From CAZPNX01 sp964588285 (GTDB lineage Bacteria; Edwardsbacteria; AC1; EtOH8): 64,000 bases of DNA. The notes below the pieces were generated by a model. It worked only from the letters and a program-made list of their open reading frames with translations. It ran no database searches and had not been told where the DNA came from. Below are positions 40,180-51,075 of the stretch, piece after piece. Location of the stretch: positions 40,267 through 104,266 of the forward strand of contig CAZPNX010000005.1 in the NCBI GenBank assembly GCA_964588285.1, written 5' to 3'. A program made the position numbers and the translations under genes. Positions within the stretch are counted from its first letter, which is position 1; every line of letters begins with the position of its first letter.

Positions 40180-40449
40180 ATGGCGATCAAAAGAAGGGGG
40201 GCGGGTTTCATTCTGCTGGTGCTCTTAGGCGGGGCGCTGGTGGGAAGCGCCCTGGGCCAGCTGATGGGAGTGCTGCTGCCCCAGGGGGTGGTGCGGGATT
40301 TCTTTATCGGGGCGGTGACCCCGGGCCTGACCCAACCGGTGACCGTGGACCTGCTGGTGTTGACCCTGACGCTAGGCTTTACCCTGAAGCTGAACATCAT
40401 GGCCTTGTTGGGGGTGGTGCTGATGGCCTATCTTTTGAAGTGGATGTGA
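40180..40449 (+). CDS. DUF4321 small membrane protein
   Basis: 89 residues with two membrane helices: GAGFILLVLLGGALVGSALG (about 7-26) and LLVLTLTLGFTLKLNIMALL into VVLMAYLLKWM. The Gly-rich first helix followed by a short amphipathic loop and the LTLGFTLKLNIM motif matches DUF4321, a family without known function. Basic N-terminus (MAIKRRG) suggests a cytoplasmic start. A terminator follows, separating it from tilS. Confidence 0.75.
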   Translation: MAIKRRGAGFILLVLLGGALVGSALGQLMGVLLPQGVVRDFFIGAVTPGLTQPVTVDLLVLTLTLGFTLKLNIMALLGVVLMAYLLKWM

Positions 40450-40472
40450 TCCGGTTGACCGATTAAGCCAAG

Positions 40473-40493
40473 GGGAGCCCACCGCTCCCTTTT
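40473..40493 (+). terminator. Short intrinsic terminator before tilS
   Basis: GGGAGC (40473-40478), loop CCACC, GCTCCC (40484-40489), then TTTT. The A-G stretch preceding the left arm can extend pairing with one bulge. It likely ends the ackA-DUF177-radical SAM-DUF4321 transcript. Confidence 0.6.
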
Positions 40494-40503
40494 CCGTTAT
40501 CAG

Positions 40504-41919
40504 ATGACCAAAACCGTCAAAGAGCGGCTCTGGACGCAAGAGGCCGCCGATTTCATTCGAAAACGGGGGCTGATCGCTCCAGGCGATCGGGTGCTGGCGG
40601 CAGTATCCGGGGGGCCGGATTCGGTGGCCATGCTGGATATTCTTAACCGGCTCCGCAAAGAATTAAAATTCGAACTGATGGCGGCCCACTTGAATCACGG
40701 TCTCAGGGGAAGCCAGTCCGACGGCGATCAGAGATTTGTGAAGCAGCTGGCGACCGGCATGGGGCTGGAGTTTCTTTCCCGGAAGATAGACGTTGCCGGG
40801 CTGGCCAAAGCCAGGAAAATCTCGATGGAGACTGCGGCCCGCGAGGCCAGGAAAACTTTCCTGGAGGAGGAAGCCGAAAAACACGGCTGCCAAAGGATTG
40901 CCACCGGGCATACCCGTAGCGACCAGGCGGAGACAGTGCTGATGCGCCTCATTCGGGGCGGGGGCACCGACGGCCTGGGCGGCATCCCTCTTATTAACGG
41001 CCGGTTCATCAGGCCTCTGTTGGGGTTCAGCCGTCGGCAGATTTTGGACTATCTGGCCTGCCGGCGCCTGTCATATAGGATCGACAGCTCCAATAAAATG
41101 AAAGACGCCTTTAGGAACAGAATCAGGCTGGAACTGTTGCCTCTCCTTCACCAGTACAACCCCAAAATCGAGGAGTCGCTGGCCAGAACGGCCGAGGCTT
41201 TGGCCGGGGACCGGGAGGTCCTATCGCAGGCCGTCAGTGAGGCAGCGGACAGCTGTGTTATGTCCGGCAAGTCCGAATTATCTATTGATTTACAGATTTT
41301 AAAAGGTTATAATAAAGGATTACAAAGAAATTTAATAAGATGGTGTTGTATTCGGCTTTTGGGCCCGGGACGGCCGCCTGATTTCAAATCGGTGGAGAGG
41401 GCTTTGAACCTGGCCTTTGCCGGGCGAGTGGGTCAACGTGCCATTTTAAGCGGCGGACTTTGGGCACGCCGGGGATACCGGCATCTGCACTTAGGCCCAC
41501 AGAATACCGGGCCAGGGGCTCAGTCCAAAGCCGGGAAAAACTTGAAGATTCCGGGATCTACAATCTGGGGGAACTGGACCATAAAATGTTCGATCATTCT
41601 GGTCAAAAAGGATAAGGTGGCCGGAGCTAGGCCCCAGGTAGCTTATTTCGACCGGGACCAACTTGCCGGACAAAAGCTTTGGGTGTCTTCGCTTAAGCCG
41701 GGGCTAAAGATGAGGCTTTTCGGATCGGGGGGCACCAGAAAAATTCAGGACATGTTGGTGGATGCCAAGGTCCCCAGGGAGGAGCGGGGACAGAGGCCGG
41801 TGGTCTATGCCGGGAATGAACCCGTCTGGCTGGCCGGCATCAGGCGGTCGGATGCGGCCCCGATCACCGACAGAACCAAAGAGGCCATCAGACTGGAGCT
41901 GGTTAAAAATGACGAATAA
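40504..41919 (+). CDS. tilS: tRNA(Ile)-lysidine synthase
   Basis: 471 residues. Attaches lysine to C34 of the tRNA-Ile(CAU) anticodon with ATP, changing its reading from AUG to AUA. PP-loop VSGGPDSVAML near residue 31, then AAHLNHGLRG, ETAAREARKTFLEEEA, and the hallmark ATGHTRSDQAETVLMRLIRG with RPLLGFSRRQILDYL. The C-terminal TilS domain follows, with LKPGLKMRLFGSGGTRKIQD and VPREERGQRPVVYAG. A stretch near 41290-41345 (bases) is locally AT-rich. First gene of the widely conserved tilS-hpt-ftsH order; the next start overlaps its end by 11 bases. Confidence 0.94.
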   Translation: MTKTVKERLWTQEAADFIRKRGLIAPGDRVLAAVSGGPDSVAMLDILNRLRKELKFELMAAHLNHGLRGSQSDGDQRFVKQLATGMGLEFLSRKIDVAGLAKARKISMETAAREARKTFLEEEAEKHGCQRIATGHTRSDQAETVLMRLIRGGGTDGLGGIPLINGRFIRPLLGFSRRQILDYLACRRLSYRIDSSNKMKDAFRNRIRLELLPLLHQYNPKIEESLARTAEALAGDREVLSQAVSEAADSCVMSGKSELSIDLQILKGYNKGLQRNLIRWCCIRLLGPGRPPDFKSVERALNLAFAGRVGQRAILSGGLWARRGYRHLHLGPQNTGPGAQSKAGKNLKIPGSTIWGNWTIKCSIILVKKDKVAGARPQVAYFDRDQLAGQKLWVSSLKPGLKMRLFGSGGTRKIQDMLVDAKVPREERGQRPVVYAGNEPVWLAGIRRSDAAPITDRTKEAIRLELVKNDE

Positions 41920-42436
41920 AAATTTCAGGGTGCTGATCTCCCGGCGCCGGCTGGAGTCCAGGATCGGACAGCTGGGGCGGCAGATCTCCCGCGATTACCG
42001 GGACAAAAGGCCGGTGCTGGTCGGGGTGCTGCGGGGCGCCTTTGTTTTTCTGGCCGACCTTTTGAGGAGCATCAACATCCCTTCGGAGGTGGACTTCATC
42101 TCGGTGGGCAGCTACGGCGATGCCAAGGTTTCTTCCGGGGTGGTCAGGCTGCTCCAGGATTTGAACACCAACATCAAGGGCCGCCACGTCATCCTGGTGG
42201 AGGACATAGTGGATACCGGGGTCACCCTTTCCTATCTGGTGCACAACCTAAAGACCCGCCACCCCAAAAGTCTGGAGATCTGCACCCTGCTGGACAAGCA
42301 CGAAAAACGCAAGGTCCACGTCCCCCTGAAGTACGTGGGATTCCGCATCCCGGACAAATTCGTAGTGGGCTATGGGTTGGATTACGCCCAGCAATACCGC
42401 AACATCCCCTACATCAGCTGGGTGAGGGAGGAATAG
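41909..42436 (+). CDS. hpt: Hypoxanthine phosphoribosyltransferase
   Basis: 175 residues from the ATG at 41909, chosen because MTNKNFRVLISRRRLESRIG is the natural family start and it overlaps tilS by 11 bases; earlier in-frame starts lie deep in tilS. Salvages hypoxanthine or guanine with PRPP. The PRPP motif is VILVEDIVDTGVTLSYLV; VLRGAFVFLADLLR and the flexible loop SVGSYGDAKVSSG are also typical, with DKFVVGYGLDY near the C-terminus. It ends directly before ftsH. Confidence 0.95.
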   Translation: MTNKNFRVLISRRRLESRIGQLGRQISRDYRDKRPVLVGVLRGAFVFLADLLRSINIPSEVDFISVGSYGDAKVSSGVVRLLQDLNTNIKGRHVILVEDIVDTGVTLSYLVHNLKTRHPKSLEICTLLDKHEKRKVHVPLKYVGFRIPDKFVVGYGLDYAQQYRNIPYISWVREE

Positions 42437-44342
<1,906 letters not shown>

Positions 44343-44359
<17 letters not shown>

Positions 44360-44942
44360 GAGAAAAACCCGCCGCGCCGAGGTCGACCAGACCAGGGTGG
44401 AGAGGGCCGTCCGCGAGCTGCTGCTGGCCGTCGGCGAGGACCCCAAGCGCGAGGGGCTCCGGGAGACGCCCTGCCGGGTGGCCCGGATGTACCAGGAGCT
44501 GTTCTCGGGGACGGGCCGCGACGCGGCTGAGGAGATCAAGGTCTACCACGCCAAGAACGAGGACGAGATGATCCTGGTCAAGGACATCGTCTTCCACTCG
44601 TTCTGCGAGCACCACCTGCTGCCGTTCTTCGGGCGCGTCCACATCGCCTACATCCCACGGCAGAACCGGATCACCGGGTTCTCCAGCCTGGTGCGGGTGG
44701 TGGAGTCCATGTCCCACCGGCTCCAGCTGCAGGAGCGGCTGACGGCCGACATCGCCGACATGCTGGTGGCCAAGCTCAGGCCCCTGGGCCTGCTGGTGGT
44801 GGTCGAGGCCGAGCACCTGTGCCTGACCATGCGCGGGGTCAAAAAGCCCGGCTCCCGGGTGGTGACTTCGGCCATCCGCGGCGGTATGAAGCGGGAGTCC
44901 ACCAGGCTGGAGGCCCTGTCCCTGATCAAGGGAAAGGTTTAG
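44343..44942 (+). CDS. folE: GTP cyclohydrolase I
   Basis: 199 residues. First step of tetrahydrofolate synthesis: GTP to 7,8-dihydroneopterin triphosphate. Zinc and active-site motifs: FHSFCEHHLLPFFGRVHIAY (Cys and His ligands), GFSSLVRVVESMSHRLQLQE and the later EHLCLTMRGVKKPGS. A basic N-terminal extension (MRKPSKRKTRRAEVDQTR) precedes the conserved core. It overlaps the ftsH end by 17 bases and is followed 20 bases later by folP, so ftsH-folE-folP-cdaA form one operon. Confidence 0.95.
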
Positions 44943-44961
44943 GCCCGCCCACTTCCATCTT

Positions 44962-46167
44962 ATGATCCAGATACTGCCTGTCAGCCGCTACCGGGAGGCC
45001 CGCCAAGCCGTCAGCCAAACCGGGGCCGACCAGCACTGCGTGGACCTGATGGCCCCCAAGGCCCTGGGGCTTTGCCTCAAGCTTTCCGGGGTCAAGATGC
45101 CGGCAGCCAACATCCTCAAGCAGGAGATGCTGGCCTGCGGCGGCGACGCCGCAGTGCATCGGGGGGTGATCGACGGCTCGACGAAAACGTCGGATGTGGT
45201 GATTTTGGGCAACGCCAAACAGGTATTAAGGGTCTCCCAAAAGCTCAAGGACCAGCCGTTCGGCCTGAAAAAGATCGCCGCCGAGTTGGAGGAGTACTGC
45301 CTTTCGGTGCTGGAGCCAAGGCCGCTGATATGGCGCCATCGGGGCGGGTGTTTCGATTTTGCCAAGGGACCTTTGTTGATGGGTATTCTTAACATCACCC
45401 CGGACTCCTTCTCCGACGGCGGCTCGTATCTCGACCCGGCGAAGGCGGTGGAGCGGGGGATGGAGATGGCCGAACAGGGGGCGGACATCATCGACGTCGG
45501 CGGCGAGTCCACCCGGCCCGGGGCCGAGCCGGTGCCCGAGGACCAGGAGCTGGGACGGGTGCTTCCGGTGGTCGAGGCCCTGTCCGTAAAGCTGAATATA
45601 CCGATCTCCGTCGACACATACAAATCCAGGATAGCGGAGAGGGCCTTGGAGGCCGGGGCCTCCATCGTCAACGACATCTCGGGGCTGGGGTTCGATCCCC
45701 AAATGGCCGGGGTCGTCTCCCGGGAAAAAGCCGGGCTGGTGCTGATGCATATCCAGGGCAGGCCGCGCCACATGCAGGAAAATCCCCAATATAGTGACGT
45801 GGTGGCCGAGGTGCGCCAGGGCCTGGCCGACAGCCTCAAGTCGGCTTTGGATTCCGGGGTGGCCAGGGAGGCCGTCGCTTTGGATCCGGGAATCGGTTTC
45901 GGAAAAAATCTGGAGCATAATCTGAAACTTCTGAACAACCTCAGGACGTTGGGAACGCTGGGTAGGCCGGTGGTGGTGGGAGCCTCACGCAAGTCGTTCC
46001 TGGGAAAGCTGGGGGCCGGGGAGAAGCCCCAGGAAAGGCTGGCCGGGAGCCTGGCAACCGCAGTGCTGGCGGCCGGACAGGGAGCCGCCGTCCTCAGGGT
46101 ACACGATGTGGCCGAGACCAGGCAGGCTTTGGCCGTGGCCCAGGCGACGGCGGAGTCGGGATGGTGA
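44962..46167 (+). CDS. folP: Dihydropteroate synthase with N-terminal extension
   Basis: 401 residues, versus about 270-285 for a minimal enzyme. The catalytic TIM barrel begins near residue 137: LLMGILNITPDSFSDGGSYL, then GADIIDVGGESTRPGAEPVP, PISVDTYKSRIAERAL, VNDISGLGFDPQM, LMHIQGRPRHMQ, ALDPGIGFGKNLEHNL and GASRKSFLG; pterin and pABA binding residues are present. The first 130 or so residues (from VSRYREARQAVSQTG) form an extra alpha/beta domain with VVILGNAKQVLRVSQKLKDQ. I do not recognise its function; a similar extension occurs in some other bacterial enzymes. Overlaps cdaA by seven bases. Confidence 0.92.
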   Translation: MIQILPVSRYREARQAVSQTGADQHCVDLMAPKALGLCLKLSGVKMPAANILKQEMLACGGDAAVHRGVIDGSTKTSDVVILGNAKQVLRVSQKLKDQPFGLKKIAAELEEYCLSVLEPRPLIWRHRGGCFDFAKGPLLMGILNITPDSFSDGGSYLDPAKAVERGMEMAEQGADIIDVGGESTRPGAEPVPEDQELGRVLPVVEALSVKLNIPISVDTYKSRIAERALEAGASIVNDISGLGFDPQMAGVVSREKAGLVLMHIQGRPRHMQENPQYSDVVAEVRQGLADSLKSALDSGVAREAVALDPGIGFGKNLEHNLKLLNNLRTLGTLGRPVVVGASRKSFLGKLGAGEKPQERLAGSLATAVLAAGQGAAVLRVHDVAETRQALAVAQATAESGW

Positions 46168-46976
46168 AGCTTTTGTCCTTATCCTTCCATCTGCCCGGGC
46201 CGTTCTCCTTCATCACGGTCGGGGCCCTGGACATCTTGGACGTGATATTAGTGTCCTACCTTATCTACCGGGTATTCCACCTGATGAAGGGCACCCGGGC
46301 CATGCAGATGCTGTTCGGTATCCTGCTGCTGGTGCTGATGTCGGTGCTGGCCAAGCTCTATCGTCTTCCCGGGACCTCGTGGATCATTGACAGCATCCGG
46401 ACGGTATGGGTGGCAGCCTTCGTCATCCTGTTCCAGCCCGAGATCCGCAACGCTCTGACCCAGCTGGGCAGGAACCGGTTTTTGGGTATATTCCTGGGAG
46501 CCGACTCTCGCAGCATCGAGCAGGCGGCCGAGGCCTGCCGCCTTCTGGCCGAAAAAGGGTCCGGGGCCATCATCGTCTTCGAAAAGAACGACGGATTGAA
46601 GAACTACGTCGAGACCGGCACCGAGGTCGGGGCCAAGGTCTCCAGCCAGCTGCTGGTGGCCCTGTTCTCCCCCGAGGGGCCGCTCCACGACGGGGCGGTA
46701 ATCATCCGGGGCGACACCATACTGGCGGCCGGCTGCACCCTGCCCATATCCCAGGACCAGTCGCTGGCAGCCGATTACGGCATGCGACACCGGGCGGCGG
46801 TGGGACTGTCCGAGGAAACCGACGCCGCGGCGGTGGTGGTCTCCGAGGAGAGGCAGACCCTTTCCCTGGCACGGTATGGCCGGTTGCATAAGATCCAGGA
46901 CATCATGGAGCTCAAGGCCAGGCTCCATAAGGCCCTGCATGCCAAGTCGACAAAAAAGGATCCGGCTGCGGCCTGA
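46161..46976 (+). CDS. cdaA: Membrane diadenylate cyclase (CdaA type)
   Basis: 271 residues. Makes the second messenger c-di-AMP from two ATP. Three N-terminal helices (about 20-95: ALDILDVILVSYLIYRVF, LFGILLLVLMSVLAKLY, RTVWVAAFVILFQPEIR), then a coiled-coil link and the DAC domain with GPLHDGAVIIRGD (DGA motif) and MRHRAAVGLSEETDA (RHR motif), both catalytic motifs intact. c-di-AMP controls potassium, osmolytes and cell-wall state in other bacteria. folP-cdaA adjacency is common; the usual CdaR partner is not next to it here. Translationally coupled to folP. Confidence 0.94.
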   Translation: MVKLLSLSFHLPGPFSFITVGALDILDVILVSYLIYRVFHLMKGTRAMQMLFGILLLVLMSVLAKLYRLPGTSWIIDSIRTVWVAAFVILFQPEIRNALTQLGRNRFLGIFLGADSRSIEQAAEACRLLAEKGSGAIIVFEKNDGLKNYVETGTEVGAKVSSQLLVALFSPEGPLHDGAVIIRGDTILAAGCTLPISQDQSLAADYGMRHRAAVGLSEETDAAAVVVSEERQTLSLARYGRLHKIQDIMELKARLHKALHAKSTKKDPAAA

Positions 46977-46989
46977 ATACGGCTTTTTT

Positions 46990-47068
46990 CATAAGGAAAC
47001 CAGGACCCATGAGAGGCTGTTAGTCAATTCATGTAAAAGATTTTCCGGCTTGCATGGTTTCCTCATTG
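46990..47068. repeat. GGAAACCAGG palindromic repeat copy
   Basis: CATAAGGAAACCAGG (46990-47004) is inverted at about 47053-47067 (CATGGTTTCCTCATT), with a loop of about 50 bases. It belongs with the elements at 35918 and 36575. It fills the gap between cdaA and the methyltransferase gene. Confidence 0.6.
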
Positions 47069-47089
47069 TAATCCCTTCGGTTTCATCCG

Positions 47090-48016
47090 ATGATAAACGT
47101 CCTTTGCCCGCTTTGCGGGAAAGACCGGGGAACAGAGTATCTGAAGGTTCCGGATTCCCTGGGGATTACCCGTGAAACATTCACCCTGGTCCGCTGCGGT
47201 GAATGCGGCATGGTGTACCTAAATCCCAGGCCTTCTTCCGATGAGATGTCGAGATTCTATCCCCAGGGCTACTGCTGGCAGGAGAAGGCCGGCGGCCTAA
47301 CCGGGCTTTATCGCAATCTGATACTGAAGGCCGAGGTCGGGTTGTTTTCCCGCCGGCTCCCCAAGCCGGGGAGGATGCTGGACGTGGGCTGCGGCAGCGG
47401 AGATTATCTGGAAATTTTCCGGGGCCGCGGCTGGGAGGTTTGCGGGCTGGAGAGCTCAGGGCCGGCCGGCTCCTATGCCCGCGACGTCCGCAAGCTCGAC
47501 GTCCGTCAGGGGGAACTGCTGGAGGCCGTTTTCCCTGAGAACCGGTTTGACCTGGTGACCTATTTTCAGGTGCTGGAGCACGTGGTCGACCCCAGGCTCC
47601 AGATGCGGGAATGTTTTCGGATACTGAGGCCCGGCGGCACCCTGTTGGTTCAGGTGCCCAACATCGAAAGCGCCCAGTTTAACCGACACCGGGAGAGATG
47701 GCTGCATCTGTCGGCCCCCCAGCATCTGAACCATTTTTCGCCGGCCACGTTGAGGAAGCTGCTTGAGTCCGAAGGTTTCCACGTGAAGGCCGAAAGCCAG
47801 TTCTCCATCCGCATGGATCCGCTGGTGGAGGTCGTCAGCCGGCATCCCGGCCTTAAGTCCTGCGTTTTCCCGGGATTGGGCTCCAGCTGCGGTTTGCCGG
47901 CCAAAATAGGCTACCTGCTGCTGACCCTGGCAGCGCTTCCCAGGGCCTATGCCGAGGCCCGGGCCGGGGCCGGGGCCACCCTGGCCATGGTTGCCGGGAA
48001 ACCGGCCAGGCCTTAG
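47090..48016 (+). CDS. Class I SAM-dependent methyltransferase with zinc-ribbon N-terminus
   Basis: 308 residues. An N-terminal four-Cys motif (CPLCG at about 6-10 and CGECG at about 37-41) is followed by a class I methyltransferase fold: RMLDVGCGSGDYLEIFRGRG binds SAM, then FDLVTYFQVLEHVVDP and LRPGGTLLVQVPNIES. This combination is common in polysaccharide and LPS gene clusters, methylating a sugar or lipid-linked glycan. The C-terminal part has a hydrophobic stretch (PAKIGYLLLTLAALPRAYAE). No clear Shine-Dalgarno. The adjacent DUF2723 membrane protein fits an envelope-glycan context, but the substrate is unknown. Confidence 0.85.
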   Translation: MINVLCPLCGKDRGTEYLKVPDSLGITRETFTLVRCGECGMVYLNPRPSSDEMSRFYPQGYCWQEKAGGLTGLYRNLILKAEVGLFSRRLPKPGRMLDVGCGSGDYLEIFRGRGWEVCGLESSGPAGSYARDVRKLDVRQGELLEAVFPENRFDLVTYFQVLEHVVDPRLQMRECFRILRPGGTLLVQVPNIESAQFNRHRERWLHLSAPQHLNHFSPATLRKLLESEGFHVKAESQFSIRMDPLVEVVSRHPGLKSCVFPGLGSSCGLPAKIGYLLLTLAALPRAYAEARAGAGATLAMVAGKPARP

Positions 48017-48055
48017 CCGCAATAAAATAAGACTATACAAATATAGGTGCAAAGC

Positions 48056-50593
48056 ATGAAGATCGGACCCGTCGCCCTGCAAAAGGAGACCGCCACCAGG
48101 CTGTTCATCGGCCTGGGCGTGTTTCTGGTTTCCTTCATCGTCTACCTCAAGACCATGGCCGCCACCACCTCGTTCTGGGACTGCGGAGAGTTTATCGCTA
48201 TCTCCAACATCCTGGGCATCCCCCACCCGCCGGGCTATCCGCTGTACGCGGTCATCGGCCGGACCATGATCCTGATGTTCCCCTTCGTCAAGGAGATCGC
48301 CGCCAGGGTCAATCTGCTGTCGCCCATCTTTTCGGCCATCACCATCGCCTTCGTCTACCTGCTGACGGTCAAGCTGATCGAGCTGTGGCGGGGCCGGCCG
48401 CAGAACGAATTCGAGGAAATCGTCCTCCACCTAGCCGGGGCCACCGCCGCCATGTTCCTGGCCTTTGCCCCCACCTGGTGGGACAACTCCATCGAGGCCG
48501 AGGTCTACGGCATCGCCATGTTCGTCATGTGCCTCACCATCTGGCTGGCCCTGCGCTGGCGGGAACAGATCGGCCAGGTGGGCAACCGCAAGATGCTGCT
48601 TTTGATCGTCTACCTGCTGGGTTTGGGTTTGGCGGCCCACATGACCACCTGGATGGCGGCCGGACCGCTTTTGCTCTTCATCCTGCTGGTCGACTGGAAG
48701 GCCCTGTTCGACTGGAAACTTTTGGCCTGGGCGGCCAGCCTGTTTTTCCTGGGCCTGACCATCCATGCCTATCTTTTGATCCGTTCCCAGCTGAACCCGG
48801 GCATCGACGAGTGCGATCCCAGCAACTGGGAGCGTCTGATGTATGTGCTGGAGCGCAAGCAGTACGAGCCCTTCAACTTTTTCCAGCGCCGGGCCGACTT
48901 CATGTACCAGTTCTCGCACATGTTCCTGCGCTATTTCAAGTGGCAGTTCTCCTGGCTGGCCATCGCCCTGGGAACGCTGGGGGCCGGACTCAACCTTTGG
49001 GACCGGGAAGAGAAAAAATTCTCCATCGCAGCCGCAGTGCTGGTGGCGCTGGGCATTTTGGTGGCTTTGGGCTGGCCGGAGCCAATCTTGGGCTCGATGG
49101 CCGACAGCCCGCTGGCCACCATGCTCATCGCGCTGGGGATAATCGCCGGGTTCTTCCACGTCTTCAAGCGTAAGGATTTGAGCTTTGTCATCGTGGGCCC
49201 GGCCTTCATCATCACCGGACTGGGTCTGGTGGTTTACCTCAACATGCTCAATCCCCAGCCGCGCGACCGGGATTACATCTACGCCCCCTGCTACCTGTTC
49301 TTCGCCGTCTGGATAGGCTTCGGCGCCTGGTGGCTGATGGGCCGGGTGCGGGAATGGCTGGAGCCGTTGGCGCCCAAAATTTCAAGAATCGCCGCCTATG
49401 CCTTGGGTGGCATCCTTCTGGCGGCGGCCCTGTTCAACGTCAAGCTTTACTACCACCAGAAGAACCGTTCCAATAACTGGATCCCGTCGGACTACGGTTA
49501 TAACATTCTGCAGTCGGCCCTGCCGGGAGGCATCATCTTCACCAACGGCGACAACGATACCTTTCCGGTATGGTTCGAGCAGGAGGTGAACCATACCCGG
49601 CCGGACGTGCGCATCGTCAACCTCTCTTTGGGCAACACCGAGTGGTACCTCAAGCAGATGAAGGCCAAGGGGGTGCCCATGGGCCTGTCCGATTTCGAGA
49701 TAGACATGCTCCGTCCCACCATGAACAAGCAGGGTGACGTTTTCCCGGTATCGGGGCTGGCCATCAGGCTGATCATCGCCGCCAACGCCGGCAAGAAGCT
49801 GACCTTCGAGGAACTGATCGCCCCGGCCGAGGAGTATTTCAAGAAGGTGTTCACCCCGGATTATACCGAAAAGTTTCCGATCTATTTCGCGGTGACGGTG
49901 GGCACCGAGAACTTTGCCGGCCTCAGGCCGCACCTGTCGTTCGAGGGCCTGCTCTACCGGGTAACGCCCCAGCTGTCCAACGAACAGGTCAATGTGGAGG
50001 CCGCCCGTCGGAATCTTAACCAGGTTTACCGCTTCCGGGGGATCGATGACCCCAAGATCTACAAGGACGGCAACACTCAGATGCTTTTGGGCAATTATGC
50101 GGTGGCCTTTTGGAACGTGGGCATGGCCATGAGGCGCCATGCCGAGGAGATAAAGATCAAGGCGCCGGCCGAGTCCGAGGAATTAAGGCGCCAGGCCATA
50201 AAGCTTTTTGAGAGGGCGGTTAAAATCGTCCCCGACCGGCCCGAGGGCCAGAACCTGATGGCCATCAGCTATCTGGAGATGGGGGACTACGACAAGGCCG
50301 TTTCCAGCTTTAGGCGGCTGGTGGCTCTGGACAAGAGATCACCCTATCCCATAATCCAGCTGGCCATGGCCTTCGACAAGGCCGGCCGGGCCGACTCGGC
50401 CGAGATCTATCTGCAGAAGGCAGTGCAGCACAGCCCCAACTCGGGCGAGGTCTACGGCGCTCTATACAACTTCTATCTGTACACCAAGAAAGACACGGCC
50501 AAGGCGGTCTCGGTGCTGGAGGGCTGGCTGTCACGCAACCCGCAGGACGGCTCGGCCAGACAGATCCTGAACGATCTGCGCGGTAAGCGGTAG
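48056..50593 (+). CDS. DUF2723 (TMEM260-like) membrane protein with TPR tail
   Basis: About 845 residues from ATG 48056; the in-frame GTG nine bases earlier forms part of the AGGTG ribosome binding site. DUF2723 hallmarks at the N-terminus: TSFWDCGEFIAISNILGIPH and HPPGYPLYAVIGRT, followed by about ten membrane helices to residue 480. Then comes a periplasmic domain (ALPGGIIFTNGDNDTFPVWF onward) and at the C-terminus about three TPR repeats (GQNLMAISYLEMGDYDKAVS). The fold is that of C-type integral-membrane glycosyltransferases; the human relative TMEM260 is an O-mannosyltransferase. Protein O-glycosylation at the periplasmic face is plausible for the secreted proteins in this window, but is inference. 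Confidence 0.88.
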   Translation: MKIGPVALQKETATRLFIGLGVFLVSFIVYLKTMAATTSFWDCGEFIAISNILGIPHPPGYPLYAVIGRTMILMFPFVKEIAARVNLLSPIFSAITIAFVYLLTVKLIELWRGRPQNEFEEIVLHLAGATAAMFLAFAPTWWDNSIEAEVYGIAMFVMCLTIWLALRWREQIGQVGNRKMLLLIVYLLGLGLAAHMTTWMAAGPLLLFILLVDWKALFDWKLLAWAASLFFLGLTIHAYLLIRSQLNPGIDECDPSNWERLMYVLERKQYEPFNFFQRRADFMYQFSHMFLRYFKWQFSWLAIALGTLGAGLNLWDREEKKFSIAAAVLVALGILVALGWPEPILGSMADSPLATMLIALGIIAGFFHVFKRKDLSFVIVGPAFIITGLGLVVYLNMLNPQPRDRDYIYAPCYLFFAVWIGFGAWWLMGRVREWLEPLAPKISRIAAYALGGILLAAALFNVKLYYHQKNRSNNWIPSDYGYNILQSALPGGIIFTNGDNDTFPVWFEQEVNHTRPDVRIVNLSLGNTEWYLKQMKAKGVPMGLSDFEIDMLRPTMNKQGDVFPVSGLAIRLIIAANAGKKLTFEELIAPAEEYFKKVFTPDYTEKFPIYFAVTVGTENFAGLRPHLSFEGLLYRVTPQLSNEQVNVEAARRNLNQVYRFRGIDDPKIYKDGNTQMLLGNYAVAFWNVGMAMRRHAEEIKIKAPAESEELRRQAIKLFERAVKIVPDRPEGQNLMAISYLEMGDYDKAVSSFRRLVALDKRSPYPIIQLAMAFDKAGRADSAEIYLQKAVQHSPNSGEVYGALYNFYLYTKKDTAKAVSVLEGWLSRNPQDGSARQILNDLRGKR

Positions 50594-50644
50594 AATATGG
50601 CAGCTTCTGAAAATCCCCCATGGCGAAACTCCAACCTTCCCTGT

Positions 50645-50666
50645 CCCCTCCTTGTCTAAGGAGGGG
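50645..50666. repeat. CCCCTCCTT/AAGGAGGGG hairpin
   Basis: A perfect 9-bp stem (50645-50653 with 50658-50666, loop GTCT) followed by ATCAAGGGGTGGTC. It lies in the 137-base gap before hypA and looks like a short dispersed intergenic repeat. It has no T-run, so it is a poor terminator. Confidence 0.5.
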
Positions 50667-50730
50667 ATCAAGGGGTGGTCAGTATTTTGCCAGCGGCAGC
50701 CCTGCGGATATCATAGAAGTATAAAGAGCG

Positions 50731-51072
50731 GTGCACGAGCTGGCCATTACCCAGAGTCTGCTGAAGATCGCTTTAGACAAGGCGAATGAGGCCGGGGCCG
50801 GAAGGATAAGGGCTATCACCCTGAAGATCGGCCGGCTCACCGGCTACGTTCCCGAGGCGGTGGAGGCCAACTTTGAGATCCTGTCCCCGGGCACCCCGGC
50901 CGAAGGGGCCCGGCTGATAATGGAATGGGTGCCGGTGGCCTGCCGCTGCCGTGAATGCGGACGCAGATATCAGGCCGAGATCGAGGATCTGCGATGTCCC
51001 GACTGCCGGACATTAGGTTTCGAAATCATCGGGGGACGGGAGATGTACATCGAGAGCATGGAGGTGGAGTAG
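50731..51072 (+). CDS. hypA: Hydrogenase nickel incorporation protein HypA
   Basis: 113 residues starting at GTG with the invariant MHELAITQSLL; the Met-His-Glu start binds nickel, which fixes the start codon. The zinc site is CRCRECGRRY and LRCPDC (two CxxC pairs). It delivers nickel to the [NiFe]-hydrogenase large subunit with HypB. hypB follows after three bases. Other hyp genes and hydrogenase subunits are not in the window. Confidence 0.95.
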   Translation: MHELAITQSLLKIALDKANEAGAGRIRAITLKIGRLTGYVPEAVEANFEILSPGTPAEGARLIMEWVPVACRCRECGRRYQAEIEDLRCPDCRTLGFEIIGGREMYIESMEVE

Positions 51073-51075
51073 TCC

